From NCBI GenBank assembly GCA_033063855.1, contig CP093831.1:4712001-4776000 (forward strand): a stretch of 64,000 nt of DNA. The letters run 5' to 3'. Under the pieces are notes generated by a model, which saw nothing but the letters and a program-made list of their open reading frames with translations, was not told the DNA's origin and did not search any database. Both the position numbers and the translations under genes were made by a program. The stretch comes from Smittia aterrima (Eukaryota; Arthropoda; Insecta; Diptera; Chironomidae). How positions within the stretch are numbered: the first letter of the stretch is position 1; every line of letters begins with the position of its first letter. Below, piece after piece: positions 9,727 to 22,700 of this stretch.

Positions 9727-10341
9727 CTAAATCTTTTCTCTCCGCAATAAATCAAATACTGAACATCAAAACACATTGCGCAAGCGATGTGAAGTGGGCA
9801 ATAATACAAAAAGGCGTTGTAAGGCGTCTGAGGTATGTTATGAAGAATTATGCATGTAACAGAAGTACTGCGAAACATGCATTATTGAGGATCGTGTAAA
9901 ATGCTAGAAAGTTTTACTCAATAATTTGTCTTCCATGAAATGAGATTTTCCTTTTCAAATAAAATAAATAATTTTGAAGTCAGTTTATTATTAATACTAG
10001 TTAAACCCGTGCGGCCTGAGCAGTACATCGAGATTAACGTTTGAAATCATTTTAAACGAGAATGAAATTTCAGACGAAGACAATTCTTATTATCTATTAT
10101 TTAAAATTTATACAATCTAATTTAATGTAATTTACAACAGAAATTTTTGAATAGAGATTTAATATTTAATTAATTTATGAGATTAAATAATTTAATACTC
10201 AGTTGAATGACCATTTGAATGTCAATCAATAAATATTCCAACAACAATTTGAATAGAAATTTTTATTTTACGATGATTTCAGAAATCAGATTTCTTTATG
10301 AATTGTTAATGCTGAGATTTTCGTCTGCTCTGTTTTAAAAC
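9700..10341. other. Spacer between the two odorant receptors
   Basis: Non-coding apart from the possible receptor fragment at 9723-9878. From about 10298 it becomes the 3' flank that is shared between the two receptor copies. An AATAAA signal for receptor 2 lies at about 10262-10267 on the minus strand. Confidence 0.55.
9723..9878 (-). pseudogene. Possible odorant-receptor fragment upstream of receptor 1
   Basis: A 51-codon open frame ends 23 nt before the receptor 1 start codon. Its translation holds the segments TPYNAFLYYCPLHIA and VQYLIYCGE, which resemble the hydrophobic middle part of insect odorant receptors. It has no good splice link to receptor 1 and no counterpart upstream of receptor 2. 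It could be the remnant of a third receptor or a chance resemblance. Confidence 0.35.
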
Positions 10342-11736
10342 TTAGCCAATTGAGTTCAAAAACATCAAAAACTTGTAGGACAATTCAATGATCTGATATT
10401 AAATAAAATAATTATGAACTTATGAATAAAAATTTCAACAAAATGGATTACAAACCGTCAAGAAAGTCTGCATGTTGACTTCAAGGAAAATTCCGTTGAA
10501 TCCTTTTATCTTTTGAGCCATCACTAAGATCAATTGGATGCTTTTTCGTTCACTTATAGTCATGTCATACCATCCAACATCATAAACTGCAGCGATCAAT
10601 GAGTCAATTCTATCGACGACTCGATTTCCGAGCCAAGAAAACGCGAAGAGCTGAGGCAATTGAATTAAAATCATTGCATACGTCACAATAGTTCCGGGAG
10701 GTTGCACCAGAATTGTGTAAAAGTTCACACAGAGAATCAAAGAAATGATTGAGAACTCAACGAAAAATACAAATTGTAAAAGATTCTGAAGTTCTTTTAG
10801 CCAGCTTAGAGCTTTGTAACTTCTTTTAACCACAGACTTGATGATTTCAGAAGAGTTGTTCTTGTTTTGGTCCAAGCTCTTTAAGATGCAAGTTGTCTGC
10901 TCGATATGCCAGCACGAGTGATTCATGAGAAGAAACAAAAGTGGAAAGAGAGTGCACATGTTCATCACAGCGAATATCAAATATGCCGATTGCTGAATGT
11001 AATTGATTGTCCACTCGATGCCTCCACTTCCGATTGGAGCAAACTTAATTCGAAAATTCAGAGGCAAATAATTTTCGTTGTCCTGGAACAGAAAAACTCT
11101 CAGAACTGTAAAGATAATTTGTCCGTATGCTGTGCACAGAAGAATTGCTGTAGCTTTGAACTCTTGTCTACAATTTTTGATTGTTATCTGCCAAGCGTCT
11201 TTGTTCCTTTCGGATTTTCTGCGAATAAGTAAATGAACTTTATTTTGGAATCAAATATTTTAAAAAAAAATTAATGACTTTTCTTCAATCAATCGATTCA
11301 CCAAGACAACAAAGTGTCTGTTGAACATCCCCAAATAAATGAAATCCACGATCATCCTGAACATTCCGACTACAAATAACAAAAAATTATTTTTCTGCTG
11401 ATAAAAAATTATGTTGACTTACGAATAAATGCGATGCCTTCGGTTAAACTTGATAAATTTAAATTATAAAACTCGTACGCAAAATAATGGATCATGACGA
11501 TCGTGTTAAGGCCAAAAGCGATTGCAGTTGCCGCAAAACTAGAAAAAAATTCACTAGTCATTGAACTGCAAGAAAAATTCAGTTTCTTACACAATCGAAA
11601 CATTTTTCCTATCATTCACAGGAGACAAATATTGAACGCAGAATCTCAAAAACTTTATAATCAAATCAGGATAGACATCTTGGTCGTTAAAAATGTTTTT
11701 AAGGCACATCTTGTCGGGTTTGAAGTTAACTTTCAA
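10298..11736. repeat. Odorant receptor tandem duplication, unit 2
   Basis: The second unit of the direct repeat with 8306-9726, in the same orientation and separated from it by about 570 bp of unrelated sequence. Confidence 0.85.
10342..11709 (-). CDS. Odorant receptor (7tm_6 family), tandem copy 2
   Basis: Five exons (11709-11591, 11538-11423, 11369-11279, 11218-10456, 10392-10342) give 379 residues with the same intron positions and phases as copy 1. It has one extra residue near the start (QDV against QV). The C-terminal part of the large exon, encoding the last membrane helices, is almost identical to copy 1. Differences pile up in a short segment around the conserved GIEWTINYIQQ, in the region of the outer loop and fourth helix. 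All introns have GT-AG ends. The gene appears intact and should be an Orco-dependent odour receptor; its ligand is unknown. Confidence 0.93.
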
Positions 11737-12020
11737 ATAAAAAAATTTATTTCCGGGCTTGATTTCCGGATCTTTTTCTCTAAGCTATAATTTAAATACA
11801 TAGACCATTATAATAAATAAAATATTTCAATAAATACATAATTAGAAACAGAAGCTCAAAATAATTTTTATTTTAGATTTTATAAATTTTTCATGAGAAA
11901 TCGTTTGAAAAAAGGATTCGACCCTAGAGAATTTAACGGAAATTCAGAATTCAAAACTCAGTTTGTTTTGTTTTGAAGAAATCAAGAATCCAAGTTTTAT
12001 TTAATTTAAAGCGATACACA
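11737..12020. other. Spacer between odorant receptor 2 and NSRP1
   Basis: A divergent promoter region between receptor 2 (minus) and NSRP1 (plus). It is AT-rich, with no further gene and no motif I can name with confidence. Confidence 0.5.
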
Positions 12021-13091
12021 ATGTCTAAACAATTTGGAGTAAGTTTAAAATATACTTTACATCTCACACTTTCTAATCATGTTCGTTTTTAGCTAATTGT
12101 ACCAGACAAATCCAAGAAAACTTCAAAAGTCGCAAATATTTTCGGCGATTCTTCAAGCGAAGACGATTCCGCTCCGAAAAAGAAACCGCGAACCACTGAT
12201 GTGAGTCAAACTCAAAAGAAGTTAGCCCAGAAACTTCAGGAACAAGCTCTCGCTGAAGATCCAAACATATTTCAATACGATGAAGTTTATGACGAAATTG
12301 AAAACAAACGAAAGGAAGAGAAACAAGCGAAGAAGTCGTCAGTGGCTCAAGGGGCTAAGTACATTGGAAAACTTCTTGAAACAGCGGAAAAACGAAAAAA
12401 GGAACATGAACGACGAGTCGAGCGACAAGTTCAAAAAGAGCGAGAAGCTGAAGGTGAACAATTTAAAGACAAAGACTCGTTTGTTACAGCAGCTTATCGA
12501 AAGAAACTTGAGGAGATGAAAGAAGCTGAAGAAGCAGAGAAACGTGAAGCTTATCTTGAAAGTATTGGCGATGTTACGAAACAACAGAACATGGACGGAT
12601 TCTATCGTCATTTGTATGAGCAGAAGATGGCAACAGAAACGAAAACTTCAGAGCAAGTTGAGCTCAAGCCAGTTGAGACTAATAAAAAGAAAAACTACAG
12701 AAAAAGGAAGTCATCAGCTGATCAAAACAGCGAAAACGAGCAAAGTGAAGTTGTTAAACCTGAAACATCCGAAAAAGCTCACATCGTTTCGAATCTCGAC
12801 GCTGATAGTGATTTTAGTATCGATTCAAGTGATTCTGAAGACGAAACAAAGACAGAGAAAAAGTTAGAAGAGCCGAAGGATGTTAAAGTAGAAGTTAAGG
12901 AAAACTCTGTTGAACCTTCTCCAGTAAAAGAGAAATCTGAAGTTGAATCGGAAGTTAAAATCGAAGAAGCCGAACCTGTCGAACCTCCTAAACCGAAGAT
13001 TGACATTTGGAAGAAAAGGACTGTTGGTGAAGCATTCGATCAAGCTTTACAAAAATATTATGAACGAAAAGCTGCAAGAGAAGCTGCTTGA
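12021..13091 (+). CDS. Nsrp1: Nuclear speckle splicing regulatory protein 1 (CCDC55 family)
   Basis: Exon 1 (12021-12038) encodes only MSKQFG. A 54-nt GT-AG intron follows and exon 2 runs 12093-13091, giving 338 residues. Family members bind RNA in nuclear speckles and influence splice-site choice. Seen: an N-terminal basic, serine-rich stretch, then the charged coiled-coil domain of the family (about residues 45-165, with the segments YDEVYDEIENKRKEE and QGAKYIGKLLETAEKRK). A low-complexity acidic and lysine-rich region follows, and then the conserved C-terminal segment from DIWKKRTVGEAFDQAL. The short first exon explains why the translation otherwise seems to lack a start. AATAAA begins one base after the stop codon (13092), so the 3' UTR must be very short. 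Confidence 0.92.
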
Positions 13092-13101
13092 AATAAATAA
13101 A
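13092..13101 (+). terminator. Overlapping poly(A) signals of NSRP1
   Basis: Two overlapping AATAAA words start at 13092 and 13096, directly after the stop codon. The gene converges on ND-42. Confidence 0.7.
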
Positions 13102-13168
13102 AAAAAATGAATTTTTTATTTCTTTATTTTACAACATCGCCCTTCTGAGGAGGATAAACAGAAAAGAT

Positions 13169-13174
13169 TTTATT
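13169..13174 (-). terminator. Poly(A) signal of ND-42
   Basis: AATAAA on the minus strand, about 25 nt after the ND-42 stop codon, facing the NSRP1 signals about 70 bp away. Confidence 0.65.
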
Positions 13175-13198
13175 TTCCCTAAAAATGATCACGCTGAT

Positions 13199-14449
13199 TT
13201 AATCGCTGATGTTATAACCCTTCATTTCAGTTTTAGTCACGATTCCAGTGTCTCCCATATCTTTATTGTATCCATAGCGGTATTTCATGCCTGGAGCAGC
13301 GCCGAAAATATCGTTCCTTTTCTTGGCGTCTTCAGGTTGTGTGGTAAGTTCGGGAACGTCAAATCGTGGAACGCTGAAGTAGTTCATCAAATCGGGCTTT
13401 TCATAGGTGAATCGCATTCTCATCTCGCACCATTCCCATTCATTTGCATAGCGCCAATCCTTTTGTTTTGGATCGTAGTGATCGAAGCGATCGAAGTCAA
13501 TTCGTTCGATATCTTCAACGACGACTTCAGCGTCACCTCCATTTGACCAATCGTAGACAAGAAGCTCAGCATGCTGAGAAATCTCCTTCAAGAAACGTTG
13601 CTTATAGAGCGTTTCAATATCAGCGAGATATTCATCAGTGAAGACTTTTGACTTCATTTCGTAGTCAATATTTCGTTTCTTAATATTCTCCTTAACTTTA
13701 GAGACGGGAACATCAAGGTAAATCACCAAGTGTGGCTGCAAGATTTCAGTGATAGTCTGACCGCGCAGATCGTAATAAACCGAGCGAGCTCCTTTTGAGA
13801 TGTAACCATGTTTGTACATCGCTTCAAGGAAAACGTAGTCAGAGTAAGGACTGCGGTTAGTGACAACTCCTTGACCGGTCGAAAGAACATGAGCAAGTGA
13901 ATCGACGTAAGCACTATAACGCAGAATCATGTTGCGAATTTGGAATTGCGCACAGTTTCTGCCATTTGGTGTGAGACAGAAGCTCTTAGTATCGAAGCTT
14001 CGGCAGTCAACGGGCAGCTGTGGATCAAGTGTACGCAAGTCAAATCCATAAGGATTAACGTAGACTTCGTCGAAAGTTGGTGCTGGTACGTAAAGCATAT
14101 CGAGGTCGTCAGCAAGTTCCTTTCCAAAAGCAGTTTTTCCAGCTGCAATTGGACCTTCGACGCAAATTACCTAAAACGAAAAAAGTTAATTGAAGTCTGA
14201 GGAGAGAAGAACACTTACTTTTGAGTTCTCATCGAATCTAGGGGTGGTTTTATCAAACACGGCAGCAATGAATCCATATTGCTTTTCTTTGTAAGGAAAT
14301 GGTTTCGGTCTAACCAGATTTTGTGTCGCTCGCATAATTTTTCCCGAAATGCCTGCTGATTGCATTAAAGCGGGAATTACAGCTTTTGCCAAAGGCTTCG
14401 ACGTTCTGTTGACAGCGCCAACAACGCCAACTCGAAAAACACCAGCCAT
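13199..14449 (-). CDS. ND-42: NADH dehydrogenase 1 alpha subcomplex subunit 10 (complex I 42 kDa)
   Basis: Exon 1 runs 14449-14219 (77 codons) and exon 2 runs 14170-13199, joined in phase 0 over a 48-nt intron with GTAAGT and TTTTAG ends. The product has 400 residues. It is an accessory subunit of mitochondrial respiratory complex I, on the matrix arm side, related to deoxynucleoside kinases. The N-terminus is basic and suits a mitochondrial targeting sequence. The kinase-type P-loop GPIAAGKT lies at 83-90, and the segments DVPVSKVKENIKKR and DFDRFDHYDPKQKDW are characteristic of NDUFA10. The start MAGVFRVGV is chosen because the upstream in-frame Met gives no plausible leader. The gene appears intact. 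Confidence 0.95.
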
Positions 14450-15600
14450 GGCTTCTAAAATTATTGGAAAACACAAAATTATTCAAAATATTCTTCACTC
14501 GATGAAGTTAGGTAATCAAAACAAATCAAATTTCTAAACACGAAGGAATCACAGCAATCGTCTGTCATTATATTAATGAAGAGGTTGATTTGTACAAAAC
14601 TAGTTAACGATAATAAGCTAATAAACTTGTAATCGTACCAATATCTGATCTTTTTCAGAAAAATTGAAAATTTACTTTGGCAGCTTTCAAAAACTTTGTT
14701 TTTCACGTCGCTTCACTTTAGATTCGCTTCAATGAAAAATTTGATATCGTTACGGCCGTTAAGAGTTCATAAGCGCTACAATTTTTCTTTTGTTGAATTT
14801 GAATGTGAATTAAATGAACTCCCAAAATAAAACAAATTCCTTTAAATTAAAAAATTTATTTGTCCTCAGTTTTTTATTTTTTCTATTTAAAAATTTTCAA
14901 GCATTGCATTACAACAAAAATCAAATTTACCTCATCATCTATCCTTTCTAGTTTACAAAAACAAAAAACTTTCCGCATGTGTGATTTATTTCTTATTTTT
15001 CTCAATGCGATTTCGGGTTTAAAGTCCTCATGAGAGCGAAGGGATTTGCTAACTAACCCCATAATAATATTTTGACTCAGAACAATTGAGTTACGGTTTG
15101 ATTCTTGTGTTGGGATTAAAAATCCAACAGCCATTCGCAGACAGGGAGTGAGGAAATAGAGAAATTGTAAAGGAGAAGCTAATGCTTTTGACACCTTTGT
15201 AGTGTTGGAAAAAAAACCAATTGAAACAGCTAAAATAACATCGACCGGTGTAAGCTATTGCAATTGATACACGATGAGGTGAGAAAGCAAAAGGGATTGA
15301 TCACAAAAGGATGTAAAGTTTGTTGTTCTTGGCTGGGATTTGTGTTTCTTTGGTTTCCCATTTTCAAATCAATCACAGCTGAGATTGTCGACTTCATTAA
15401 ATTTGATTTCTCCACTTCATCACGATTGAACTTCGATTCGCTTTGAGTTCTCGCCTATTAACAACATTAAAAGCTAGAAATTCTAGGAATTTGCTTTGCT
15501 TGCATTCCAGAAAGGAATTTCCAGCGAGGGTGGAAAATGTTTGATTAAAGCGTAAAAAATTCCATCTTCACGTTAGCATGACACGGTTCATGTGTTTATT

Positions 15601-15774
15601 CGGTTGCAGGATGATGCAAGTGTTGTTGTTATCCCTAAAACTTCTTCCTCTCCTCTGTCTCCCCTCCCAATTGCGACTCACTCGCCTCTAAAAAAGAAAA
15701 CTCCGAGAAAACAAAAAGTACCGGAGATGAACGAACGTATCAGGCAAAAGCATAGAAAATTCAATTGGTTATAG
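15601..15774 (+). other. Weak candidate coding exon
   Basis: After an acceptor-like TTGCAG at about 15604-15609, an open frame reads Ser/Pro-rich and then strongly basic (segments VVVIPKTSSSPLSPLP and PLKKKTPRKQKVPEM) down to a stop at 15774. Composition is more protein-like than other frames nearby. I find no matching upstream exon or domain, so this may be chance. Confidence 0.15.
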
Positions 15775-16772
15775 CGATTTCAATGCATGGGCATGGCCGG
15801 CGATGTTTTGTTTTTAACATTGAAACTTTCATGAGCATAACTTGATATCATCGAAGCATGAAAATGTTACTTTTAGCGTGCAACGGAGAGAGAAAAACCT
15901 TGAAACATTTTACACAATCTTCAAGCACTTTAATGTTGATGTCCAAACCTTTTAAAACTCAAAGTCAGAACTTTTTTTAAATCACTCGAACCTTTTGACC
16001 TAAAGAGAGCAGTATGGCTATTAAAACTCAAGATTAAGATTAAGAATTTTTTTCTAATGTTTTTTCTTCGGAGTCTGCGACTTCGAATCATTAGTTAAAG
16101 AGTAGCCAATTCCTGTGAGAAAGCATAAGCCACAAAATAAATTATGATGGGCATGGTGAAAAACGAGTTTCTCTCTCCTTCTTGCTTTCTCACCGTTTAT
16201 GCAATTTTATGGTTGCAGTCTGGTTGCATACTGTAAAATGAACAATATTTGCGAATGAAGAAGGTGAAGCAAATGGAGGCGTTTTTAGGTGATTCCATTG
16301 TCTTGATATTCTCAAAGATTTCTTTTTCTCTTCGGGATGAAGATTTCCTGCCTCCGCAAAACGTCGCTGCTTTGCACAGAGTCTACACGTTTCAGCTTCA
16401 TGCATGAAAACAACGAAGGAAATCAGTAATTATATAGTGAAAGCTTCTTCCATTCATAAAATGTTCTCGAGATGAGCTCAAAGTTTATCGTTCATTCATA
16501 AAATTCATCAAGAACAACTAAGTTTAAATGAAGACTTCTCTCACAAACTACAAATCGTCTCGGAGTGTTACATATTCTATTCACGATGTTCCACTAAAAT
16601 AATAAATTTATTACAACTCTCACGTCGAAAAATATTCTTATCAATGAACCAGCAAACTCGTTGTTGCATAATCGTTCATCACATAAACTTCTATTTTGAT
16701 TTCACCCTCTCTCTCCTATCCGATGTGATGCATGTTTATTTCATTGCAACATGCAATATGCTTTATGAGTAA

Positions 16773-16789
16773 ATGCAAATCATGCAAAT
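16773..16789 (+). promoter_or_regulatory. Paired POU octamer words
   Basis: Two copies of ATGCAAAT lie at 16773-16780 and 16782-16789, one base apart in direct repeat, within a stretch rich in ATGCA words (about 16726-16790). ATGCAAAT is the classic octamer bound by POU-domain factors. Function here is inferred only. Confidence 0.3.
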
Positions 16790-19700
16790 TTCCACTTGAA
16801 AGAGCACTTGAAGGCTGAGTGGAAACGCAAGCGTATAAACATTCAACTTGTAAATCATGTTACGTGTTATCACCTGAAAGTTTCTGATAACACAAGCGCT
16901 TTAATTTGCATTCGTAGAAGTTCATTGTACGGCTGTTTAGCCGTTTAAAGCCTTAGGTTGAAGCTTTTGTTTAAAATTAATTCACAATATTTTAGGAAAC
17001 TTCAAACTTGTCAAAGGAGATGTCACCAATGGAAGACCACACAAGTTTGTGTCACTTTACTTCCGGTTACTAGCTTTACAGTTTGTTCTGAGGCCAGAAA
17101 AGTTTATGAAGTTTGATTTTCTCACTGGTCAGTGGTTTTCCTTTTTTTTTCTCAACGTTTTTTGTTTCCATGTTTTAACGCAGTCGTAACTTTTTCTGTT
17201 GTCGCTTGCAAAATTTCACCTTTTTTCAAGGATTATATTTTGGTCGTCCAACCTGGGGGACCTTCAGCCATCGTGATCTACCGCATAAAATTTCCGTCCC
17301 AAAAAATGTTTACGAAAGCTCAAAACGAAATTCAAGGGATGAGAGAAACGTTCGCAAAGTTTAGGAGAAAGGACGAATGCCAAATGTTGAAAATATGTGA
17401 GATTCTAACTTGGGTTCGTAAAAAATGAGTCTCTAAATATTCAAACGAATGAAATGGAAAATATTCTTTTTTTTGGCTGCTGTATCAGCATTTTCGCGCC
17501 CTCCACCAAATCCACAACAACAGTTCAATTCTTGGTCGCGAAAAAAGCAGCAGCAAATAGCAGGAGAGAGACGAAAAAAAAGAGAAATAATTTTATAGAG
17601 ATGTGGAGTAGTAAAAACAACAACAATAACAAGCCCCCGTAATATTCCAATCTATATTCAGATAGAACCAAAGGCCGTCCCATCATGAATCGAGTTTCTT
17701 CTATGGCTTCGTTCGTATCACGAAAATATTATACTTCATTGTTAACAGTTGTTTCATCTCAGCGGCCTCCTGACGGAGGTTTTCCGAAACTCGTCGCTAC
17801 AGTCTTTCCCGAGACTTTGTGTTCAGGGCGTCGTTGATGTAAAGCACACGACGATGGGTGAGGAGACGATAGCATCGATCGGGACGAATTTTCAGTGAGG
17901 CGAAATATTTTGATGACATTTGAGACTTTGAGTTCTCTCGTGTGACATCAAATACTAACGACGCCCATTAAGAACGTTTCACACGATTTTTTTTCCTTTC
18001 TCTCTCACTCACTCTTTCTCTCTCTCTACCCCAACCTCCCGTCGCCTGCTTTGAAGGGCTTCAACCATCACTTTAAAGAAGTGCTTTATTGCCACGTTTC
18101 TATCGTTTATATCGCTTTCGCAATAGCTTTAAGATTTTCCTTTTCGAGTTTTCCGTCACTGCTTCTTTTTTTTTACGGGACAAAGATTTAAGATCTTCCA
18201 ACTCTAAACGAAATATGTGTGGCGTGATGATGAGAAAGTGTAAGGAGTAACTCATAAGTCTGTTTATAGGATGAGAACTTTTAGATTTACGACGATGATA
18301 TGGTGAGGGTGGGAAAGCAGAGAAATAAGTTTTAAGCGTCAAGGAAAATGAAAATGAGAAAAGAACGGCTGAGTCATTCTGCGAATTTGCCTCGGTCCCA
18401 AAACACTTTTCAAAGGATTCGAAAGCTGCCAACAAAGGAAAAAAGTTGAAAGGGGTGAAAGCTCGAGGGTTTTGAGAGTGAATTAAAGGACTTTGCACTA
18501 AGCCGACTAATCGCTTTTTAACCTGGTGTTAACAATTTAATTACTCAGTGAGCTTGGCAAACACAAAAACCTATCACCACGCTTTGAATTATTCAATGCG
18601 GTAGCTTTGTCTCAGTCCAAGCCAACGCACGTCAACAATGTTAGACGACTGAGATTATGTTTTTGAAATGGATGCGCTCCCACATCTCTCCTTTTCCTCA
18701 AACAGTTTGAATTATTTAAAATGTCCCCACATCATCATCATCTTCATGAAAACTTAACTTCAACGAAACTCTCACTTTTCGTACCTTTCAAACTAAAAGG
18801 AAGTCAAAGACCAAAAACTTTTCCTTTGCTTCAATATTCATTACATTGAATTGAGCATCCGAATGGGGGATTATGGCTTTTCTAAAATGTTAAAGGTAGA
18901 AGCAGCAACATTGAACATTGATTTATAAGCCCCGGACTGCCATTTAGGTAAATCTGCTGTGACTTTGCGACATTTGGAATCCGATCGCAAATATGCCGGA
19001 AAAAGGAAAAGTTCCTCTCTTTCTCTCGTTGTCTACTCTCATTGCAATTTTCGGAAAATATCGATTTTTAAACAAGATAACTCTGAGTTATCGATTCGAG
19101 TTGGAAAAGGATGAAAGTTTGTTTTCGCACAGCGACTGTCTAAACCGTTGAACCTTTCACAAATGGCAAATTTGTATTTCAAAGAAATTTATATTTTAAT
19201 GACTACACCGAGAGAGAGGAAAAGGAAGCGAAGGAAGAGGAAAAAAGTTTAAAATTCATTTCGCCATGATATCAAACGAATGAGAAAATATCAAAAATCA
19301 TCAAAGAGCTTCCAGGCATTGAAAATGCAAAGAAAAAGTTTCTGCCTTCTCTTTACGCTTTCGATTATTATTTCTCATCCGAGAAACGAAAGGAGAAGCA
19401 AAACTTGACAGAAGTTGAGAGTTCTTAAGCTTTGATCACTTGAAGCTTTAATCAAAAAGTCGACGACGACTTGAGGTGGAAGTGCGTAAAAATAAAATTC
19501 GTTTAACATGGAACGAGCGCCTGGATTAAAATCAATCGCTTCGCTCATGAGAATGATTTAAGCAAACGAGCATTGCATGGAAGTCATCTTGATTCGTACA
19601 CATCTCCGCCTATAAAAACTGTTGTGGAATAAATTAGCAACGTGCTCGGGCTTCCTTTGAATTCCTTAAAGATGAAACGAGAAGACAAAACAAAAATCGA

Positions 19701-22700
19701 ATCTTGATACCGGAGAAGGAAATTTATGACGGTTTTCAGCGTTGGATTAATGATTTCCTTCTCACAAGAGCGTTGGGTGTTGCAGGAACGTCAGAAAATT
19801 CATTTTTGCATTCATTTCAATTCTCATTAAGAGAATTTCTGAAATATTGCGAATTTAAATGCAAAACTTTGTCGATTTGCATAGATTAAAAAACAATTTC
19901 ATCTTCATAAACTTTAAAATTTTACATTTCTCGCCCACAGCATAAAAAAAATTATTTTGAGCTCAGCAGATTGATGATTGAAATATCAAAGTAAATCCAA
20001 AGCAAAGAATCTTTAGATCTCAAGCAATTTGTCAAATGCTTCGCATAAGGTGAACGAAGATTTGTTGCGTTTCTTGTTAACGAGAATGAATTTGAGGCCG
20101 AGACTTTTAAAGAAGTTGAGACTTTGGCGATGTTTTTAAGTGAAGATCTGTAATCAACAAACGTTTAAATATTTATTTCCAACAAAATTATGTTTGCTTT
20201 GAGTGTTCATGTCTCATTGAGAAGAGAAACTTTATATCGACATGTTCCGTTGAAAATTATAGTCATTAAGTTCCGTGGCTTTAGTGGGGAGGAGAAGCGA
20301 ATGGTTTTCCATTTCGGATACCGATTTACACTGATTACTGAAGGTCTCTCCAGCGTTCCGAATGTGTGTAGAAAATTATCATAATTAATGCTATTATCTG
20401 AATAATTTTCGGGATCAAGACGAGAGCCAACTGTAAAGAAGAAGAACAACAAAATGATCCCCGCTGTTGCTTTGTAATTGTCTCTCGCTTGCATCGCTTA
20501 TGTCGCAAACAATTTCTCATTTTTTGTTTAAAAAAAAGTTCTTGATTGAGTTTTGGGAAATTGTTTAGCGCTTTTTTTTTGATGGCAATCACGCACCAAA
20601 ACCTCTCGCATAGATAATAACCGAGTGCCCATCATGAACCGTCAATCGCAACACGAGTTTTTAGTTAGGCAATCCATTTAATGCTTCAACGAACCATCTT
20701 CGGCTGACGGAAGAATTGAAACATTTGTTGAAATATTCGTTGCGCTTTTATGAAATTGATATATCTCTATCCTGATCTTTTCGATCGACCCCGAACTCGA
20801 CGGAATATGTAAACGTTGGAACAAAGTGCGGAGAAGAAAAGTGAATAAACGACCATTAAAATCCATAATTACAGGTTTCATAATGTTCAAATTGCTCTGG
20901 CTGACCGTTGCAAGCATGAAGGAAAAGTTTATAATGCAAACTGTTCATCGACAAGAAGGAATCGATCAGAAATGATACTCTTAAACGAATCATAGATAAA
21001 GTTAACTAGACTTTGATCGAAATGAAGAATGAACTTTGAACTTTTAGATTTTTCAATTTATTCTTTCGACGCCTTTCTCAAAATTGATTTAGAAATCACT
21101 CAAAACATTGTAGTCCTAATTGATCTATGATCTCATCATACGAAACTTCTTGATCACGTTGATATTAATCGCTACAACCGATGAACGCTACAACGTCAAA
21201 AGAGGTAAAGGGATAATTTGATCATGTGCTTATTCGGCTCGTTTCTTCGATTGCCTTTTTTTAAAAAAAGTTTATTTTACGGAAATTACAGGAAACAGAA
21301 AATTCAAAAATATTCTGATCCGCACGAATATTTTGAGACAAGTCTTTAATTCAAGGGCGACTAACATAAGTCAGCGATCAGCAATTTCTGCGAATTTTGT
21401 TTTGCCTTCGTTCAAATCTAATTTATTGAAATTATTTTCTCTTACCGCTCAGGCTTGAGTTGCACCCAAAGAAATAAAACTAATCGAACATGCAAGTACT
21501 TAAGCAACAAATCAAGCGACGAGGGCTATGAGTAATCGACAGGTTCATTGAATGACTCACAATTTATTAACACTCACTTGCTTGCCTCGTGAGCGTTGCT
21601 AAGAAATCAAAACAAATGAGATTATTCATGCGAGTTCAACTTTGACAAATTGCGGCCAATAAGTCTCGAGTAGGAAAGAAATATCTTCACACATAAATTA
21701 GTTTGAGGAAGAAGAGAAAGAGCCAGAGATTTGGAAGAGTTATTTGAACCATCAGCACCACAAAAAACAAATATTTAAATTTCACGCGCTTATGAGAAAT
21801 GTCTTTATTGTATTCAAATGATCTCGTCTACAGCGTTCGTTGATATTTTTGAGTTACCTTGCGTATTTGAATAAAGTAGCGAGTCAACCTGAATGATTCA
21901 ACTTAATTTACGTTGATTGAAACTTTCAAATGAAGAAAACGGAATATGCCACCAGCAGGTTTCGTTGATAAATTGCCTGAGAAAAGTCTCTCCATTCACG
22001 AATTCATATGTCAGCGATCTGTTGTGTTTGTAAAAGATTATGAGACCAGAAGAGCTGTAACACGGTAGCAACTTAATTTGAATAAAGTCAGCTGCCGCTC
22101 CTTTTAGAAATCTCGCATTTAAATCAAAACTTTATGACGAAGAGCATCAGCTCTGAGTTGGGAGAAATGAGACATTTGCAAACAATGAAGCTTATCGGGG
22201 ACGGATGTCAGAGCAAACCATCATCGTGTGTGTGAACAAAACGCATCAACTTGCTGACTTATCTGATCGTCAGCGGTGGTGTAGAAAAATGACAAACATT
22301 TTGACGTTTCCTGAAGATAAGTTCGTTCTCGGAGTTGTGAATCATGTTTCAAAGGAGTGTCTCGAACGGCTGAAGGTTTGATGCACCGCAATCAAATCTG
22401 GTAGCAATAAATCATCTTCACAAATCTATAATTTTTGTCTCGCAATAGAGAACAAGTCGTTATCAGGTCAAAACGAAAGGGACGGGACGAGATTGAAGAT
22501 CGTTCACTATAATTAAGTTAAACTGTGTCGACTTCGTCTTCAAAACCCGTTTTGAATCTACCAGGAAAATGATGAGGCTTCGATCAAGATGTGACTTGAT
22601 TTATTGCTGGCGATTGCAAATTTCTGATTCTTGATGGACATGAACTCGATAAATTGGCGCTTCGGAAATTCCGTTCCACGAATAAAACATTTCACGGAAA

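Noticed and set aside
12280..12867. Overlapping frames on both strands inside NSRP1
   Set aside because: Lysine/glutamate-rich coding sequence produces long shadow frames. The NSRP1 frame alone matches a family and ends properly.
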